From contig NZ_VKGK01000004.1 in assembly GCF_007197645.1 (NCBI RefSeq), positions 124,001-188,000 of the forward strand: a stretch of 64,000 nt of DNA, written 5' to 3'. This document shows, one piece after another, positions 8,194 to 17,065 of the stretch. The stretch comes from Shewanella hanedai. Its GTDB lineage: Bacteria > Pseudomonadota > Gammaproteobacteria > Enterobacterales > Shewanellaceae. Under the pieces are notes generated by a model. The model saw only the letters and a program-made list of their open reading frames with translations, was not told the DNA's origin and searched no databases. The number at the start of each line of letters is the position of its first letter. The first letter of the stretch is position 1. The position numbers were made by a program, and so were the translations under genes.

Positions 8194-8790
8194 CTAACTT
8201 TCAATAAACTTTCCGTAGAAGGTAATGGGGATTTGCTGGTTTATCGACGCTAGCCCCATCACGTCAATCAACTTTTCGACCCCTTTATTCAACTCCAGTT
8301 GCTTAACATCAAGCAAAATAGGCGAAGTAGTCGAAACATAAATCGAACCATTTTGGCTTTTGACTAACTGTAACTCAGCCTCTAAGGGAATCGTCTTACC
8401 GTGTGCTTTTAATATCAAACCTTGTTTAATACGTAAAGGCTTACCAACGGCTAATGCGTTCAAATTGGCCTTCGTTATCTTGGCAGAAATCACCGCTTCT
8501 TGGTATTTTGATACCTCAAACACCCAATCTCGTAAACGTTGATCACGAATAGGGACTTGGGTGTCAACACTGGCAAGCTTAACCTTTAGCGTTAACTCTC
8601 CGTCATCAGAAACTGCACCTGATAATGTTTGAAAACGTGATTGTTCGGTAATACTGTTCATATTCGACAGCACTTTAGTCGATAAAAAGTTCAGCTCTGC
8701 CGACGATGGGGCTAGTGACCACTGGGCAGAAGCGTTCATGGAGATACATGACGCGATAGATAGAACTAACACTGTAAAAATAGGTTTCAT
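8194..8790 (-). CDS. YceI-like periplasmic protein
   Basis: The 198-aa product has a Sec signal peptide (about residues 1-22, cleavage near NASA-QW) and a lipocalin-like YceI domain: WSLAPSSAELNFLSTK at the front, the DQRLRDWVFEVSKYQEAVISAKI middle, and ITFYGKFI at the end. YceI proteins bind isoprenoid or other amphipathic ligands in the periplasm; the ligand here is unknown. Its ATG has an AAGAGAG ribosome site. It is the first gene of a YceI-sigma-anti-sigma unit and is preceded by an ECF-type promoter, so it is probably the main output of the sigma factor. The YceI call is good but not certain. Confidence 0.78.
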   Translation of the reverse strand: MKPIFTVLVLSIASCISMNASAQWSLAPSSAELNFLSTKVLSNMNSITEQSRFQTLSGAVSDDGELTLKVKLASVDTQVPIRDQRLRDWVFEVSKYQEAVISAKITKANLNALAVGKPLRIKQGLILKAHGKTIPLEAELQLVKSQNGSIYVSTTSPILLDVKQLELNKGVEKLIDVMGLASINQQIPITFYGKFIES

Positions 8791-8819
8791 AAATGACTCT
8801 CTTAATTAATAACTACCAC

Positions 8820-8849
8820 TTATACGGCTAAGAGAGTTAGGTGGATGCA
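8820..8849 (-). promoter_or_regulatory. Candidate ECF-type promoter of the YceI-sigma operon
   Basis: On the minus strand TGCATCC (8843-8849) is followed after 16 bp by CGTATAA (8820-8826), about 30 nt before the YceI-like start codon. The CGTA-type -10 and ATCC-type -35 are typical of ECF promoters. No similar pair was found directly ahead of the sigma gene, which suggests one autoregulated operon promoter. Confidence 0.5.
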
Positions 8850-8959
8850 AAAAGATAAAAATATTTTTTATTCAGCTTTTACGCTAAAAACAAAACAGAG
8901 TTCAACCTTATCCAAGCTCGCGCTTAGTGGTAAGATATTTATATTGCTAGCAATTAAAG

Positions 8960-9598
8960 GTGACCACTGTGGAGCAACCCCCTACCAATGCCCCAACGCT
9001 ATCGAGCCTCCCTCAAAAAGAGAGGGTTCGCAATGAGATCAGAGCGAGCATACGTGCAGCAAGGCGCAGTATCTCCCCAGAGCAACAGACAAACTTAGGT
9101 CTACAAGCTTGTGCTCTGATGCTCTCAAAACTCGAACCTTTGACCATTAAACATCTGGCTATTTACCTCACAAATGATGGAGAGCTCGATACCAATCCTT
9201 TGATACAAGCACTTTGGCAACGCGGCATTAATGTTTACCTGCCCAGACTTCACCCTTTTAGCAAAGGTAACTTACTCTTTTTGGCTTATACCCAGCACAC
9301 TCCCATGCAACGTAATAAACTGGGAATATTGGAACCCGTGCTTGATATTCGCACTCTCATACCCGCAGAGCAGCTCCATGTGATCATTACACCGCTCGTG
9401 GCCTTCGATGGAACAGGAAATCGCATGGGAATGGGGGGAGGATATTATGACAGGACATTGGTTAATTGGGAGAAAGTGAGGGCACCTTTGCCTATCGGCT
9501 ACGCCCATGATTGCCAACAAGTCGACCATTTACCTTGTGAGCATTGGGATATTCCATTGCCTATCATAGTGACACCGACAAAGCTGTGGTGCTTTTAG
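8960..9598 (+). CDS. fau: 5-formyltetrahydrofolate cyclo-ligase
   Basis: This 212-aa enzyme (YgfA/MTHFS family) converts 5-formyl-THF to methenyl-THF using ATP, recycling an inhibitory folate. The key C-terminal motif GTGNRMGMGGGYYDRTL is present about residues 150-167, preceded by VIITPLVAFD. The N-terminal RNEIRASIRAARRSIS fits the family. The start is either GTG at 8960 or GTG at 8969; both have weak ribosome sites. In E. coli this gene follows 6S RNA. Here it is separated from it by a three-gene unit on the other strand and needs its own promoter. Confidence 0.93.
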   Translation: MTTVEQPPTNAPTLSSLPQKERVRNEIRASIRAARRSISPEQQTNLGLQACALMLSKLEPLTIKHLAIYLTNDGELDTNPLIQALWQRGINVYLPRLHPFSKGNLLFLAYTQHTPMQRNKLGILEPVLDIRTLIPAEQLHVIITPLVAFDGTGNRMGMGGGYYDRTLVNWEKVRAPLPIGYAHDCQQVDHLPCEHWDIPLPIIVTPTKLWCF

Positions 9599-9605
9599 TC
9601 ACACA

Positions 9606-10388
9606 TTAATTAACAACCACTAAGGGCGTTTTTATACTCTGCGTGAGTTCATAATCCTGCAGGATTTTATCTAGGCTGCCGTCTTCTCGCATACTATCTA
9701 ATCCCAAGTTAAACTCCTTGATTAACTGTTTGTGCCCAGAAATATTTTTAGAAGCGCCAAAGTGAAACACCTCAACACTCAATGGCTCCCCCACCTCTTC
9801 AAAAACGTTAGCGTACTCATCTGGCCCTGTACGAATAATGTATCGCGCTAGCTCCCGTCCTATCAAAACTAGATCAATACGCTTGAGAAATAGCTTCTTC
9901 ATATTCAATTCATCAGAGCTGGACTCTTCAGTAGTTAGCTTTGCTTCAGTGAATACCGCTGGATTGGCATACCCCCTGCCTATGCCAATACGTAAGCCTT
10001 GCAGATCAGCGAGTGTTTGATAACTGATGTCACTGTCTTTACGTTTATAAAGAACAATGTTTAATGGGACAATAGGCTGTGAATACTCCGCCCACTGTTC
10101 GCGCTCTTTGCGGTACCAAAGCCCAACAATACCATCAGCCTTACCAGTTTTAACCAGTAAGGTGGCGCGAGTAAAAGGATAAAATTTATGTGACACGTTA
10201 TAACCACGGCGTTGCAATGCCGTCGCCACAATATGGGCCACAGCCCCATTTTGGCTATAACTTTCGCTATAAAATGGTGGGTAGTTAGTCGACACAATAT
10301 TCAAGGTTGGTTTGTTATCACCAGCAAGCACACTAGGAGTTAGCCAAACTAGCATCAAAACGAGTACATAAGCGCTCTTTAAACTCAT
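9606..10388 (-). CDS. Periplasmic substrate-binding protein (SBP family 3-like)
   Basis: The 260-aa protein starts at the ATG at 10388, which has a good AAGGAGG ribosome site; 12 further codons upstream are probably untranslated. A signal peptide ends near VLAGDNKP. The rest is a family-3 binding protein fold: LNIVSTNYPPFYSES, then KTGKADGIVGLWYRKEREQW, LADLQGLRIGIGRGYANP and LNLGLDSMREDGSLDKIL. No permease or ATPase gene is adjacent, so it is an orphan binding protein like many in Shewanella. The ligand cannot be read from sequence. It is convergent with fau. Confidence 0.82.
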   Translation of the reverse strand: MSLKSAYVLVLMLVWLTPSVLAGDNKPTLNIVSTNYPPFYSESYSQNGAVAHIVATALQRRGYNVSHKFYPFTRATLLVKTGKADGIVGLWYRKEREQWAEYSQPIVPLNIVLYKRKDSDISYQTLADLQGLRIGIGRGYANPAVFTEAKLTTEESSSDELNMKKLFLKRIDLVLIGRELARYIIRTGPDEYANVFEEVGEPLSVEVFHFGASKNISGHKQLIKEFNLGLDSMREDGSLDKILQDYELTQSIKTPLVVVN

Positions 10389-10543
10389 TTCGTTATCCTC
10401 CTTGTCGTTTATGCCGCCACTCATAAATTATATGACACTTATTAGAAAGTCGGAGGTAAAACGACGCATAATGACATCACAATTAAGAGATATATAAATG
10501 AACCTAGGTATAATGCTTTTACGACATCTATTTCTTAAGGATT

Positions 10544-11035
10544 ATGATGAAATTACAACTAATTGCACTTCCATTGCTGGCAATAGGCCTTTTGGCCTGC
10601 TCAGAACAGAAGCCCAACTCAACTGAAAACAAGCCGGTTTCAGAAGTTATTCAAAGTGATGTAAAGAATGAAGTTCCAGCAGCTGAACACGCTATTGGCG
10701 ACAACAGCCAAAATTCACTTGATTGGAATGGCACCTACTCAGGCATTACTCCCTGTGCCAGTTGTGAGGGAATTAAAACCACTCTGTTCCTCTATTCTGA
10801 CAACACCTATAAGCTTAATACTGAGTACCTAGGTGAAGAGGACAATCTCTTTACCGAAACAGGTAAACTTAAGTGGAATAAGAGTGGCGGAAAAATCACT
10901 CTCATAGCCCCCAATCAAAAAGGTCCTGACATGCAATTTTTAGTCGGTGAAAACCAGCTATTTATGTTAGGTAGCCAAGGGCAAAGGATCACGGGCGCAC
11001 TGGCAGATAACTACCGATTGACCAAAGAAAAGTAA
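10544..11035 (+). CDS. NlpE-like outer-membrane lipoprotein
   Basis: The 163-aa product has a lipoprotein signal with the lipobox LLAC (lipidated Cys at residue 19). A low-complexity linker then leads to an NlpE N-terminal-type domain: WNGTYSGITPCASCEGIKTTL with the CxxC pair, and later FTETGKLKWNKSGGKITLIA. NlpE senses surface contact and envelope stress through the Cpx system and was first linked to copper tolerance. This copy has only the N-terminal domain, shorter than E. coli NlpE, as is common in related families. An AAGGA ribosome site precedes the start. It ends at a shared terminator with ung. Confidence 0.82.
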   Translation: MMKLQLIALPLLAIGLLACSEQKPNSTENKPVSEVIQSDVKNEVPAAEHAIGDNSQNSLDWNGTYSGITPCASCEGIKTTLFLYSDNTYKLNTEYLGEEDNLFTETGKLKWNKSGGKITLIAPNQKGPDMQFLVGENQLFMLGSQGQRITGALADNYRLTKEK

Positions 11036-11061
11036 CGTTTTCATACATCATGAAAGCAAAT

Positions 11062-11087
11062 AAAAAGGAGCCAGTGAGCTCCTTTTT
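11062..11087. terminator. Bidirectional terminator between the nlpE-like gene and ung
   Basis: AAAAAGGAGC (11062-11071) pairs perfectly with GCTCCTTTTT (11078-11087) around a 6-nt loop. T runs follow on both strands. It serves both convergent genes. Confidence 0.9.
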
Positions 11088-11095
11088 ATTACAGT

Positions 11096-11764
11096 TTATA
11101 CCTGCCAATTTATGACTGGCGTTCCCATTGCCATCAACAGCTCATTAGTTTTAGAAAAATGCTGGCAGCCAAAGAAACCACGATAAGCAGATAACGGCGA
11201 AGGGTGAGGCCCTGATAAAATATGATGCTGTTTGCCCGTGATCACTTTGCCCTTTTTGATCGCGTGAGCCCCCCACAAAATAAAGACAATAGGCGATGTT
11301 TGTTGATTTAGATGTTCCATCACATGACTGGTAAACGTTTCCCAACCCGATTTAGCATGGGAATGTGCTTTACCTTGCTCTACGGTTAAAACCGTATTGA
11401 GCATCAATACCCCCTGCTCAGCCCACGTTGAAAGATGACCATGTTCAGGCGTAGTAAACCCGGAAATATCGGTCGCTAACTCTTTATACATGTTCACTAA
11501 TGAAGGAGGAGTCTTAATTCCATGCTTCACCGAAAAGCAGAGACCGTGTGCCTGCTCAGGACCATGATAGGGATCTTGACCAATGATCACCACTCTCACT
11601 TTATCTATAGGAGTCAGGTTAAATGCAGTGAACACTTCGTCCTCAGGTGGGAATATTGCCTTTCCGGACGCCCGCTCTTCAGAGACAAACGCTTGCAACT
11701 CGCTAAAGTAGGCTTTGCTTTTCTCCTCAGCAATAAAATCATCCCAACTCGGTAATACAGTCAT
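11096..11764 (-). CDS. ung: Uracil-DNA glycosylase
   Basis: The family-1 UDG removes uracil from DNA. The catalytic motif GQDPYH follows [23 protein letters not shown] contains the uracil-binding Asn, and the C-terminal [14 protein letters not shown] holds the catalytic His and the minor-groove loop. The frame is open up to 11821, but the ATG at 11764 ([15 protein letters not shown]) has a GAGG ribosome site and lines up with the E. coli start, giving 222 aa. Confidence 0.97.
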   Translation of the reverse strand: MTVLPSWDDFIAEEKSKAYFSELQAFVSEERASGKAIFPPEDEVFTAFNLTPIDKVRVVIIGQDPYHGPEQAHGLCFSVKHGIKTPPSLVNMYKELATDISGFTTPEHGHLSTWAEQGVLMLNTVLTVEQGKAHSHAKSGWETFTSHVMEHLNQQTSPIVFILWGAHAIKKGKVITGKQHHILSGPHPSPLSAYRGFFGCQHFSKTNELLMAMGTPVINWQV

Positions 11765-11907
11765 ACATTCCTCATCATTTTCATACTCACGCCTATCAAA
11801 AAAGTCCGAATAAGATTTCACTCGTCTGATGTCATCATTTCAGGAGGGAACACGTAAATAAAAAGTGATACAATCCTGTAATCAATAAATCTAGGTTAAT
11901 CATTTAA

Positions 11908-12465
11908 ATGAACCATCGCTCTTGTCTCAGCTCGCCAAAAAGACATACAGGCTTTACCCTGATCGAGCTCGTTGTGGTGATCATTATACTCGGGATCCTT
12001 GCTGTGGTCGCCTTGCCTAAATTTATGAATTTATCTGAAGATGCTCATGTCGCAGTAGTGTCAGGTACTGGCGGAGCCTTTAAATCCGGGATCAATTTAG
12101 CCCACAGTGTTTGGGCCGTACGTGTCGGTTCAGGGCCTGCGGAAAACCTGCCAACCTTTGGTGATAGTGAAGCTGGAGAGATGGACTTCAATGACGCAGG
12201 ATGGCCAGCCCAGCACTACTTTACCGATGATGAAGTATCGCCAAAGTTAGATAATGTAGACGATTGTATCTCTGTCTGGGTAACCATTTTTGCAGGTGAT
12301 GACCTTACTGTTTCATCAAGTACAAGCACTGATGAAACAGAATATAAGGCAAACTACATTCCCCTACATCAATGTCGCTATGACTATGCTGATAATCTCA
12401 ATTTGAGCATCAGTTATGACTCCCGTAATGGCAGCGTCACTGTCGACAAAGATCCAAGTAACTAA
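11908..12465 (+). CDS. Type IV pilin-like (MSHA-type) prepilin
   Basis: The 185-aa protein has a 15-residue basic leader ending in Gly, then the FTLIELVVVIIILGILAVVA class III prepilin helix with Phe at +1 and Glu at +5, so PilD-type processing is expected. The mature part carries a C-terminal cysteine pair (DDCISVW and HQCRYDYA) that could form a D-region disulfide loop. The sequence resembles MSHA-family (MshA/MshB-like) pilins. No other pilus gene lies nearby, so it is an orphan. Its partner machinery is unknown. Confidence 0.82.
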   Translation: MNHRSCLSSPKRHTGFTLIELVVVIIILGILAVVALPKFMNLSEDAHVAVVSGTGGAFKSGINLAHSVWAVRVGSGPAENLPTFGDSEAGEMDFNDAGWPAQHYFTDDEVSPKLDNVDDCISVWVTIFAGDDLTVSSSTSTDETEYKANYIPLHQCRYDYADNLNLSISYDSRNGSVTVDKDPSN

Positions 12466-12653
12466 AAAAACAAATAGAGTCTATTAGGTCAAGTTGAAGA
12501 TCAAGCTCGTAGCTCCCCCTTAACTTACAAGCCATAGCTCAAGCCCTAGGCTTATCGCCTGATTCAGATCTCAATTGTTAATCCCAAGGGTTCATTCGTC
12601 ACTTATTTAAGTTAGAATCCAAGCAGTATAATAATATTAAACAGAGAGGCACC

Positions 12654-12974
12654 ATGTCAGAAGCAGGTAAAGAGACCACCATTTTTCAGTTAGCCGATCA
12701 ATTTATTGCCCTTGCTAACGAACTTAGCGCAACAGAGCAAGATGTTAGCAAAGTCGGCACAGCCCTGCGTTTCGCAGCGTCACGTTTCAACGCCTTTGAA
12801 GCCGCACTTAAATCTGCCGATCTTGCAGCTGAGAAAGAGAACGCGCTTGAATGGTTTGTTAATGAATACAAAGGGATGTTGAGTGACAACCTCGACGACC
12901 ATATCAAAAACCCGCCAGTATCGGATACTGAGCCAGCTGTTGAAGATGAAGCTGTGCAGGTTTTTAAAGGCTAA
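12654..12974 (+). CDS. DUF3144 family protein
   Basis: This 106-aa acidic cytosolic protein matches, from memory, the DUF3144 family: FQLADQFIALANELS, then KVGTALRFAASRFNAFEAA and FVNEYKGMLSDNLDDHI. The fold is predicted helical. An AGAGAGG ribosome site precedes the ATG. No function is established. It is monocistronic between the pilin-like gene and a convergent LysE-family gene. Confidence 0.75.
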   Translation: MSEAGKETTIFQLADQFIALANELSATEQDVSKVGTALRFAASRFNAFEAALKSADLAAEKENALEWFVNEYKGMLSDNLDDHIKNPPVSDTEPAVEDEAVQVFKG

Positions 12975-13111
12975 GAAATATAACGATGAGCTAATGAAAG
13001 AACAAAGAAAGCCGCCAAAGGCTTCCAGTTCGACACTCATAGCTCGTCGTTTTATTTTGTAACGACCATCTTATAACTGATATTTTATATCTCTAATCTC
13101 ATTGCTTAATA

Positions 13112-13726
13112 TTAGATTGTCACTAGCACTCTAATAGCCAACAAGATCAACACCACACCGGATAACTTATCGATCAATGCCGCTTTTGCCCTTAGCTTAG
13201 GCAATACAGAGGGATGTGATAACACCAGAGCAATGATGGTATACCAGAGTCCGTCGACCACCAAAGGCGTCAACACGATTAATGACTGGCCCACAAAATT
13301 ATCGGCAACCATCACAAACTGACTAAACAGTGCCAGAAAGAAGAGCATGATTTTGGGATTAAACAGTGAAATAGCGATACCATCACGCGCTGCGGTCAAC
13401 CCACTTGTCGCCTCTCCCGCCGCTAACTTATCAGACATCCCGCCTTTAGAACGAAGCGCCTGCACGCCCATCCAAGCCAGATAAAGCGCACCTATAATGG
13501 CAATACCATTAAAGACCATTGGGGCTTTTTTTAACACGACGGCCAAACCTAAGAGTGTCACTAACGCATAGATACCAATACCTATGGAGTGAGCCCAAGC
13601 ACAGATGATCCCTTTACCTCTGCCGCCACCTAACGTGTGCCTAACCACCATGGCCAAACTCGGTCCTGGTGACATGGCCCCTAAACAACAGATAGCCAGT
13701 AATCCTAGCCAAGCAGTAAAACTCAT
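13112..13726 (-). CDS. LysE/RhtB family exporter
   Basis: The 204-aa inner-membrane protein belongs to the LysE/RhtB amino-acid export family. The N-terminal GAMSPGPSLAMVVRHTLGGGRGKGI carries the family's conserved PGP motif, followed by about five further hydrophobic helices and the SLFNPKIMLFFLALFSQFV segment. Such proteins export amino acids such as threonine, homoserine or lysine; the substrate cannot be assigned. Single gene, convergent with the DUF3144 gene. Confidence 0.88.
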   Translation of the reverse strand: MSFTAWLGLLAICCLGAMSPGPSLAMVVRHTLGGGRGKGIICAWAHSIGIGIYALVTLLGLAVVLKKAPMVFNGIAIIGALYLAWMGVQALRSKGGMSDKLAAGEATSGLTAARDGIAISLFNPKIMLFFLALFSQFVMVADNFVGQSLIVLTPLVVDGLWYTIIALVLSHPSVLPKLRAKAALIDKLSGVVLILLAIRVLVTI

Positions 13727-13854
13727 GGTGATCTCCCGAATAAAAGAGCGCTAAACGTCTCTTTAAAAGTGAGTTGAATGGTAAAAGTTGCACGTACCGT
13801 TTGCAAGTGAGCTCTATCGTTTTGTTAATAGAGTTAGCGGCAAACGATGGAAGT

Positions 13855-13880
13855 AAAAAGCCCGAACAGTTGTTCGGGCT
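13855..13880 (-). terminator. Terminator of the TonB-dependent receptor gene
   Basis: AGCCCGAACA (13859-13868) pairs with TGTTCGGGCT (13871-13880), a 10-bp perfect stem. On the minus strand it is followed by TTTTT (13855-13859). It sits 34 nt beyond the receptor stop codon. Confidence 0.88.
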
Positions 13881-13913
13881 CTGGCTTACTCTTAACTAAC
13901 CATTACAAAAGAG

Positions 13914-16619
13914 TTAGAAAGTGTAGGTGCCTTTAAGGTAGTAGTAACCACCATTAAATCCAAATGGCGATGTCTCATAATAGATACCACCCCATTGGTT
14001 ATTAACACAGGGATCATCAGCACTATTACACGCAGCCGCTCCTGCTTCGGTAAAATTGATCTCAGTGGCATCTTGATCAAACAAGTTTTGCGCACCTAGA
14101 GCAACACTGAAGGAGTCATTAATAAAGTAGCTCAACTCCATATCCACTGTAACAGCAGCTTTGCCTGTATTGACGGTATCAATATAATCCACGTGCACAC
14201 CTTGATATTCACCGAAATAGTTCACACGGGTAAACAGATTAAACTGATCCCAGCTCTGCCCCCAAGTAAATGTAGCACGGTGGTTTGGCAGATCGTTCTC
14301 TAAACGAGAAACTTTAAAGTCACCAGTAATTTCAGAGTAACTATCAACCTTAGTTTCATTCCAATTATAAGCTAAAGCAAAGGTTGAATCCCCGGCAAAC
14401 AGCTGAGCAGTATAGTTGGCAACGACATCAATGCCCTGAGTGGTCGTATCAAAGTCATTAGTAAAGAAACTCACCTGTGACAAACCATCAACATTAGGCA
14501 CACCAGCTGCTTTCAAGGTTGCCTTATCAGCATCGGTTAACTCAATCTTTTCAGATTGGCTAATACGGTCGTCAACTTTAATATTATAATAATCAACTGT
14601 TAAGAAGAAATCTCCTTCAGTATAAATGGTACCAAATGTGAAACTTTTTGACTCTTCGGGTGTAAGCTCTGTACCACCAAGTTGTACAGAGATAGGGTTG
14701 GTTGGCGGCAACAGCGCCGAGTCAACCAATACACCATCAGATAGGTTAGTTTGTACATTACTCACATTCGCTTGACCCACTGTTGGCGCACGGAAACCTG
14801 TATTAAACGAGCCTCGAACCGCAAGCTCATCGATGATGTTCCAGTTAGCCGCAAGTTTATAATTTACAGTTGAGCCGAACGAGTCATAATCTTCATATCT
14901 AACGGCAAACTCTGCCACTAAATTATCAAGAAGAGGCATGCTGGTATCTAAGTATATCGCTTTATTCTTACGAGTATATTCCCCAGCTGCTGATGGCTGA
15001 AAACCGGGAAAACCATTAGAACCGATACCAAAACCTTGCGAAAAGAGCGGTCCTACTTTAAAGGAAGCCTCATCTCCAGCAACCACTTCAAATGTTTCAT
15101 CATGCCACTCTAAACCTGTCGCAATGCTCACGTCATCGTCGAGTCCCCAATCGACAAACTTGACAAAATCTGCATTAAAGTTCCACTCAGTCTGAATGTA
15201 TTTGCCTGGATTAAAATCTCGTGGTGAGTCAGGGCCCATTGAAGCATTTAAGGTATTGACAATTTTATAGCTAGATTTATTACTGCCGTATGAACCACTG
15301 AAGTCATATAAAATGCCTTCGAGGAAATCCATCTGAAATTCACCTTTTGTTCCAACAAAAAGAGAGGTGTCGACAATATTACCGCCGAAATTAGGTGTAA
15401 ACCCACCAGGAATTGTATTATTAAACGCAAAACAGTTTGCAGCCGCTAGCGAATCTAACGCAGCTTGATCAGGAAGACCGTTGGATTGGATCTCAACCAG
15501 TGGACAATTAAGTTGTTGATCCTGACTATCTAAAGAACCAACGAGTACAGTTGGAGTTGCTCCATCCCAAGCATCCATAGCGGCTTGTTCTGCGTCAGTA
15601 GGAGCATTAGCATCCATTGGTCTAGGACGATAACTATTTGTACCGTCCACATTACGTACTATCCCACCATACACTCCTGGTCGTGAATTGGGATTACGGT
15701 AGTAAAAGCCACCTTTTACATCTCGCTCCGAGTAATTACCAAATAAGTAAGCCTCTGAGTGGTCATCTAGATCTAGCCCTAGGTTTGCAAACAGAGTGAT
15801 ATCATCATTGATCTCAGGTGAACCCCAAATCTGAGCAGGGTTAGCCACGTCAAGTCCCGCATTAGCAAACGCAGCCGCGTCAGGACGCTGTACGCTTCGA
15901 CTGGTTGCATCAGCATTCTTATATTGAAAGCTCAGGTTAACAAAGCCATCTTTAGTTAATGGCATACCAATATTGCCCGCGATTTCAGTTGTCGCACCAT
16001 CACCTTCATAGTACTCGCCTGTTTTCACCTCTAAAGAACCGCCTTCTGCATTATCTTTCAGTACAAAGTTCATCACACCAGCAATCGCATCAGAACCATA
16101 TTGAGCCGCAGCACCGTCACGAAGTACTTCTACTTGCTTAAGGGCAATGCTTGGAATAACAGAGATATCAGGGCCATGTGCACCGTCATTAATACCCCCG
16201 CCTAGAAAGGCAATCACAGATGAGCGATGAAAACGCTTACCATTAAGCAGAATAAGCGTGCTATCTGCTGACAAACCGCGTAGGTTCGCTGGTCGAACTA
16301 GACTAGCAGCATCACTGATGGGATTAGAGTGAACATTTAATGAAGGAACAGCCCCCTTCAAGATTTCAAGCATATCTGAGTTACCAGACTTTCGAATATC
16401 ATCACCACTGATAATATCGATGGGTACCGTCGAATCACCGATTGACCTCGGTGCAGAGCGTGAACCTACTACGGCTATCTTCTCTACATTATCTAGCTTC
16501 TCACCTTCCTCATCTGCAGCAAATGCAAATGAAGTCGCTAGTGAGCCTGCTAGAGCTACTGATACAGCTAAACTCAACGAGTTTAAGCCAAATGTCTTCC
16601 TGTTTCTTGTTGTCATCAT
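13914..16619 (-). CDS. TonB-dependent outer-membrane receptor
   Basis: The 901-aa protein has a signal peptide (cleavage near FAFA-ADEEG), a TonB-box-like VEKIAVVGSR, a plug domain (about 55-190, with LNVHSNP, LRGLSADSTLILLNGKRF and the IEVLRDGAAAQYGSDAIAGVMN-type segment), and a beta-barrel ending in GGYYYLKGTYTF with the terminal Phe needed for outer-membrane assembly. The RSAPRSIGDSTVPIDIIS start and an insert-rich barrel match the Shewanella/Alteromonas receptors thought to take up plant or algal compounds. No catabolic genes or Fur box adjoin it, so the ligand is unknown. A divergent sigma54 activator lies 446 bp upstream. Confidence 0.92.
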   Translation of the reverse strand: MMTTRNRKTFGLNSLSLAVSVALAGSLATSFAFAADEEGEKLDNVEKIAVVGSRSAPRSIGDSTVPIDIISGDDIRKSGNSDMLEILKGAVPSLNVHSNPISDAASLVRPANLRGLSADSTLILLNGKRFHRSSVIAFLGGGINDGAHGPDISVIPSIALKQVEVLRDGAAAQYGSDAIAGVMNFVLKDNAEGGSLEVKTGEYYEGDGATTEIAGNIGMPLTKDGFVNLSFQYKNADATSRSVQRPDAAAFANAGLDVANPAQIWGSPEINDDITLFANLGLDLDDHSEAYLFGNYSERDVKGGFYYRNPNSRPGVYGGIVRNVDGTNSYRPRPMDANAPTDAEQAAMDAWDGATPTVLVGSLDSQDQQLNCPLVEIQSNGLPDQAALDSLAAANCFAFNNTIPGGFTPNFGGNIVDTSLFVGTKGEFQMDFLEGILYDFSGSYGSNKSSYKIVNTLNASMGPDSPRDFNPGKYIQTEWNFNADFVKFVDWGLDDDVSIATGLEWHDETFEVVAGDEASFKVGPLFSQGFGIGSNGFPGFQPSAAGEYTRKNKAIYLDTSMPLLDNLVAEFAVRYEDYDSFGSTVNYKLAANWNIIDELAVRGSFNTGFRAPTVGQANVSNVQTNLSDGVLVDSALLPPTNPISVQLGGTELTPEESKSFTFGTIYTEGDFFLTVDYYNIKVDDRISQSEKIELTDADKATLKAAGVPNVDGLSQVSFFTNDFDTTTQGIDVVANYTAQLFAGDSTFALAYNWNETKVDSYSEITGDFKVSRLENDLPNHRATFTWGQSWDQFNLFTRVNYFGEYQGVHVDYIDTVNTGKAAVTVDMELSYFINDSFSVALGAQNLFDQDATEINFTEAGAAACNSADDPCVNNQWGGIYYETSPFGFNGGYYYLKGTYTF

Positions 16620-17065
16620 TTTTCTCTTTATTATTTTTTATCTCATCTCTACCCAAACTTAACCATTTTAATTGGCTTTAAGTTCGAATAACCCCACGGA
16701 AATGTAAATCATTCCTGACACATTTCTATAACAAAAGTTTCATAATTGCTATTGCTAAATTAGGGAAACTATCGAGCTAAAATGATTACTTCAATTATTC
16801 AACCACTTAAAGACACAATTAATTAACAACTTTTAGACGTTTTGGTCCATAAGTACTACAGCCTCAACTTCATCAGTCTATATTTTGTTCGGTTTACTCT
16901 CGAAATTTCAAAGGCTAAGGAAATAAATATGAAAATGCAGCTATCTAATACTAAAAGGTCACTTTTTCCCCATGATTAGACTTGGCTTATACTCACGCTA
17001 TTTCGTGACCTGAGCAAAAAAGTTATACTGTTAACTTATTTATCACTTATGCGACTGACTTTCAT
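16620..17065. other. Divergent intergenic region between receptor and sigma54 activator
   Basis: This 446-bp AT-rich stretch must hold the promoters of both divergent genes. It contains one candidate micro-ORF (16929-16979). I see no Fur-type palindrome and no clear hairpin. Confidence 0.5.
16929..16979 (+). CDS. Candidate 16-aa micro-ORF
   Basis: An ATG with a good AAGGA site 7 nt upstream opens MKMQLSNTKRSLFPHD followed by a stop, 86 nt before the sigma54 activator. It could be a leader peptide, but an AT-rich gap can yield such an ORF by chance. No family is recognised. Confidence 0.2.
   Translation: MKMQLSNTKRSLFPHD

Noticed and set aside
16620-17065. Fur box in front of the large TonB receptor
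   Set aside because: No 19-bp palindrome comparable to the one at 33690-33708 was found, so iron control is not supported.
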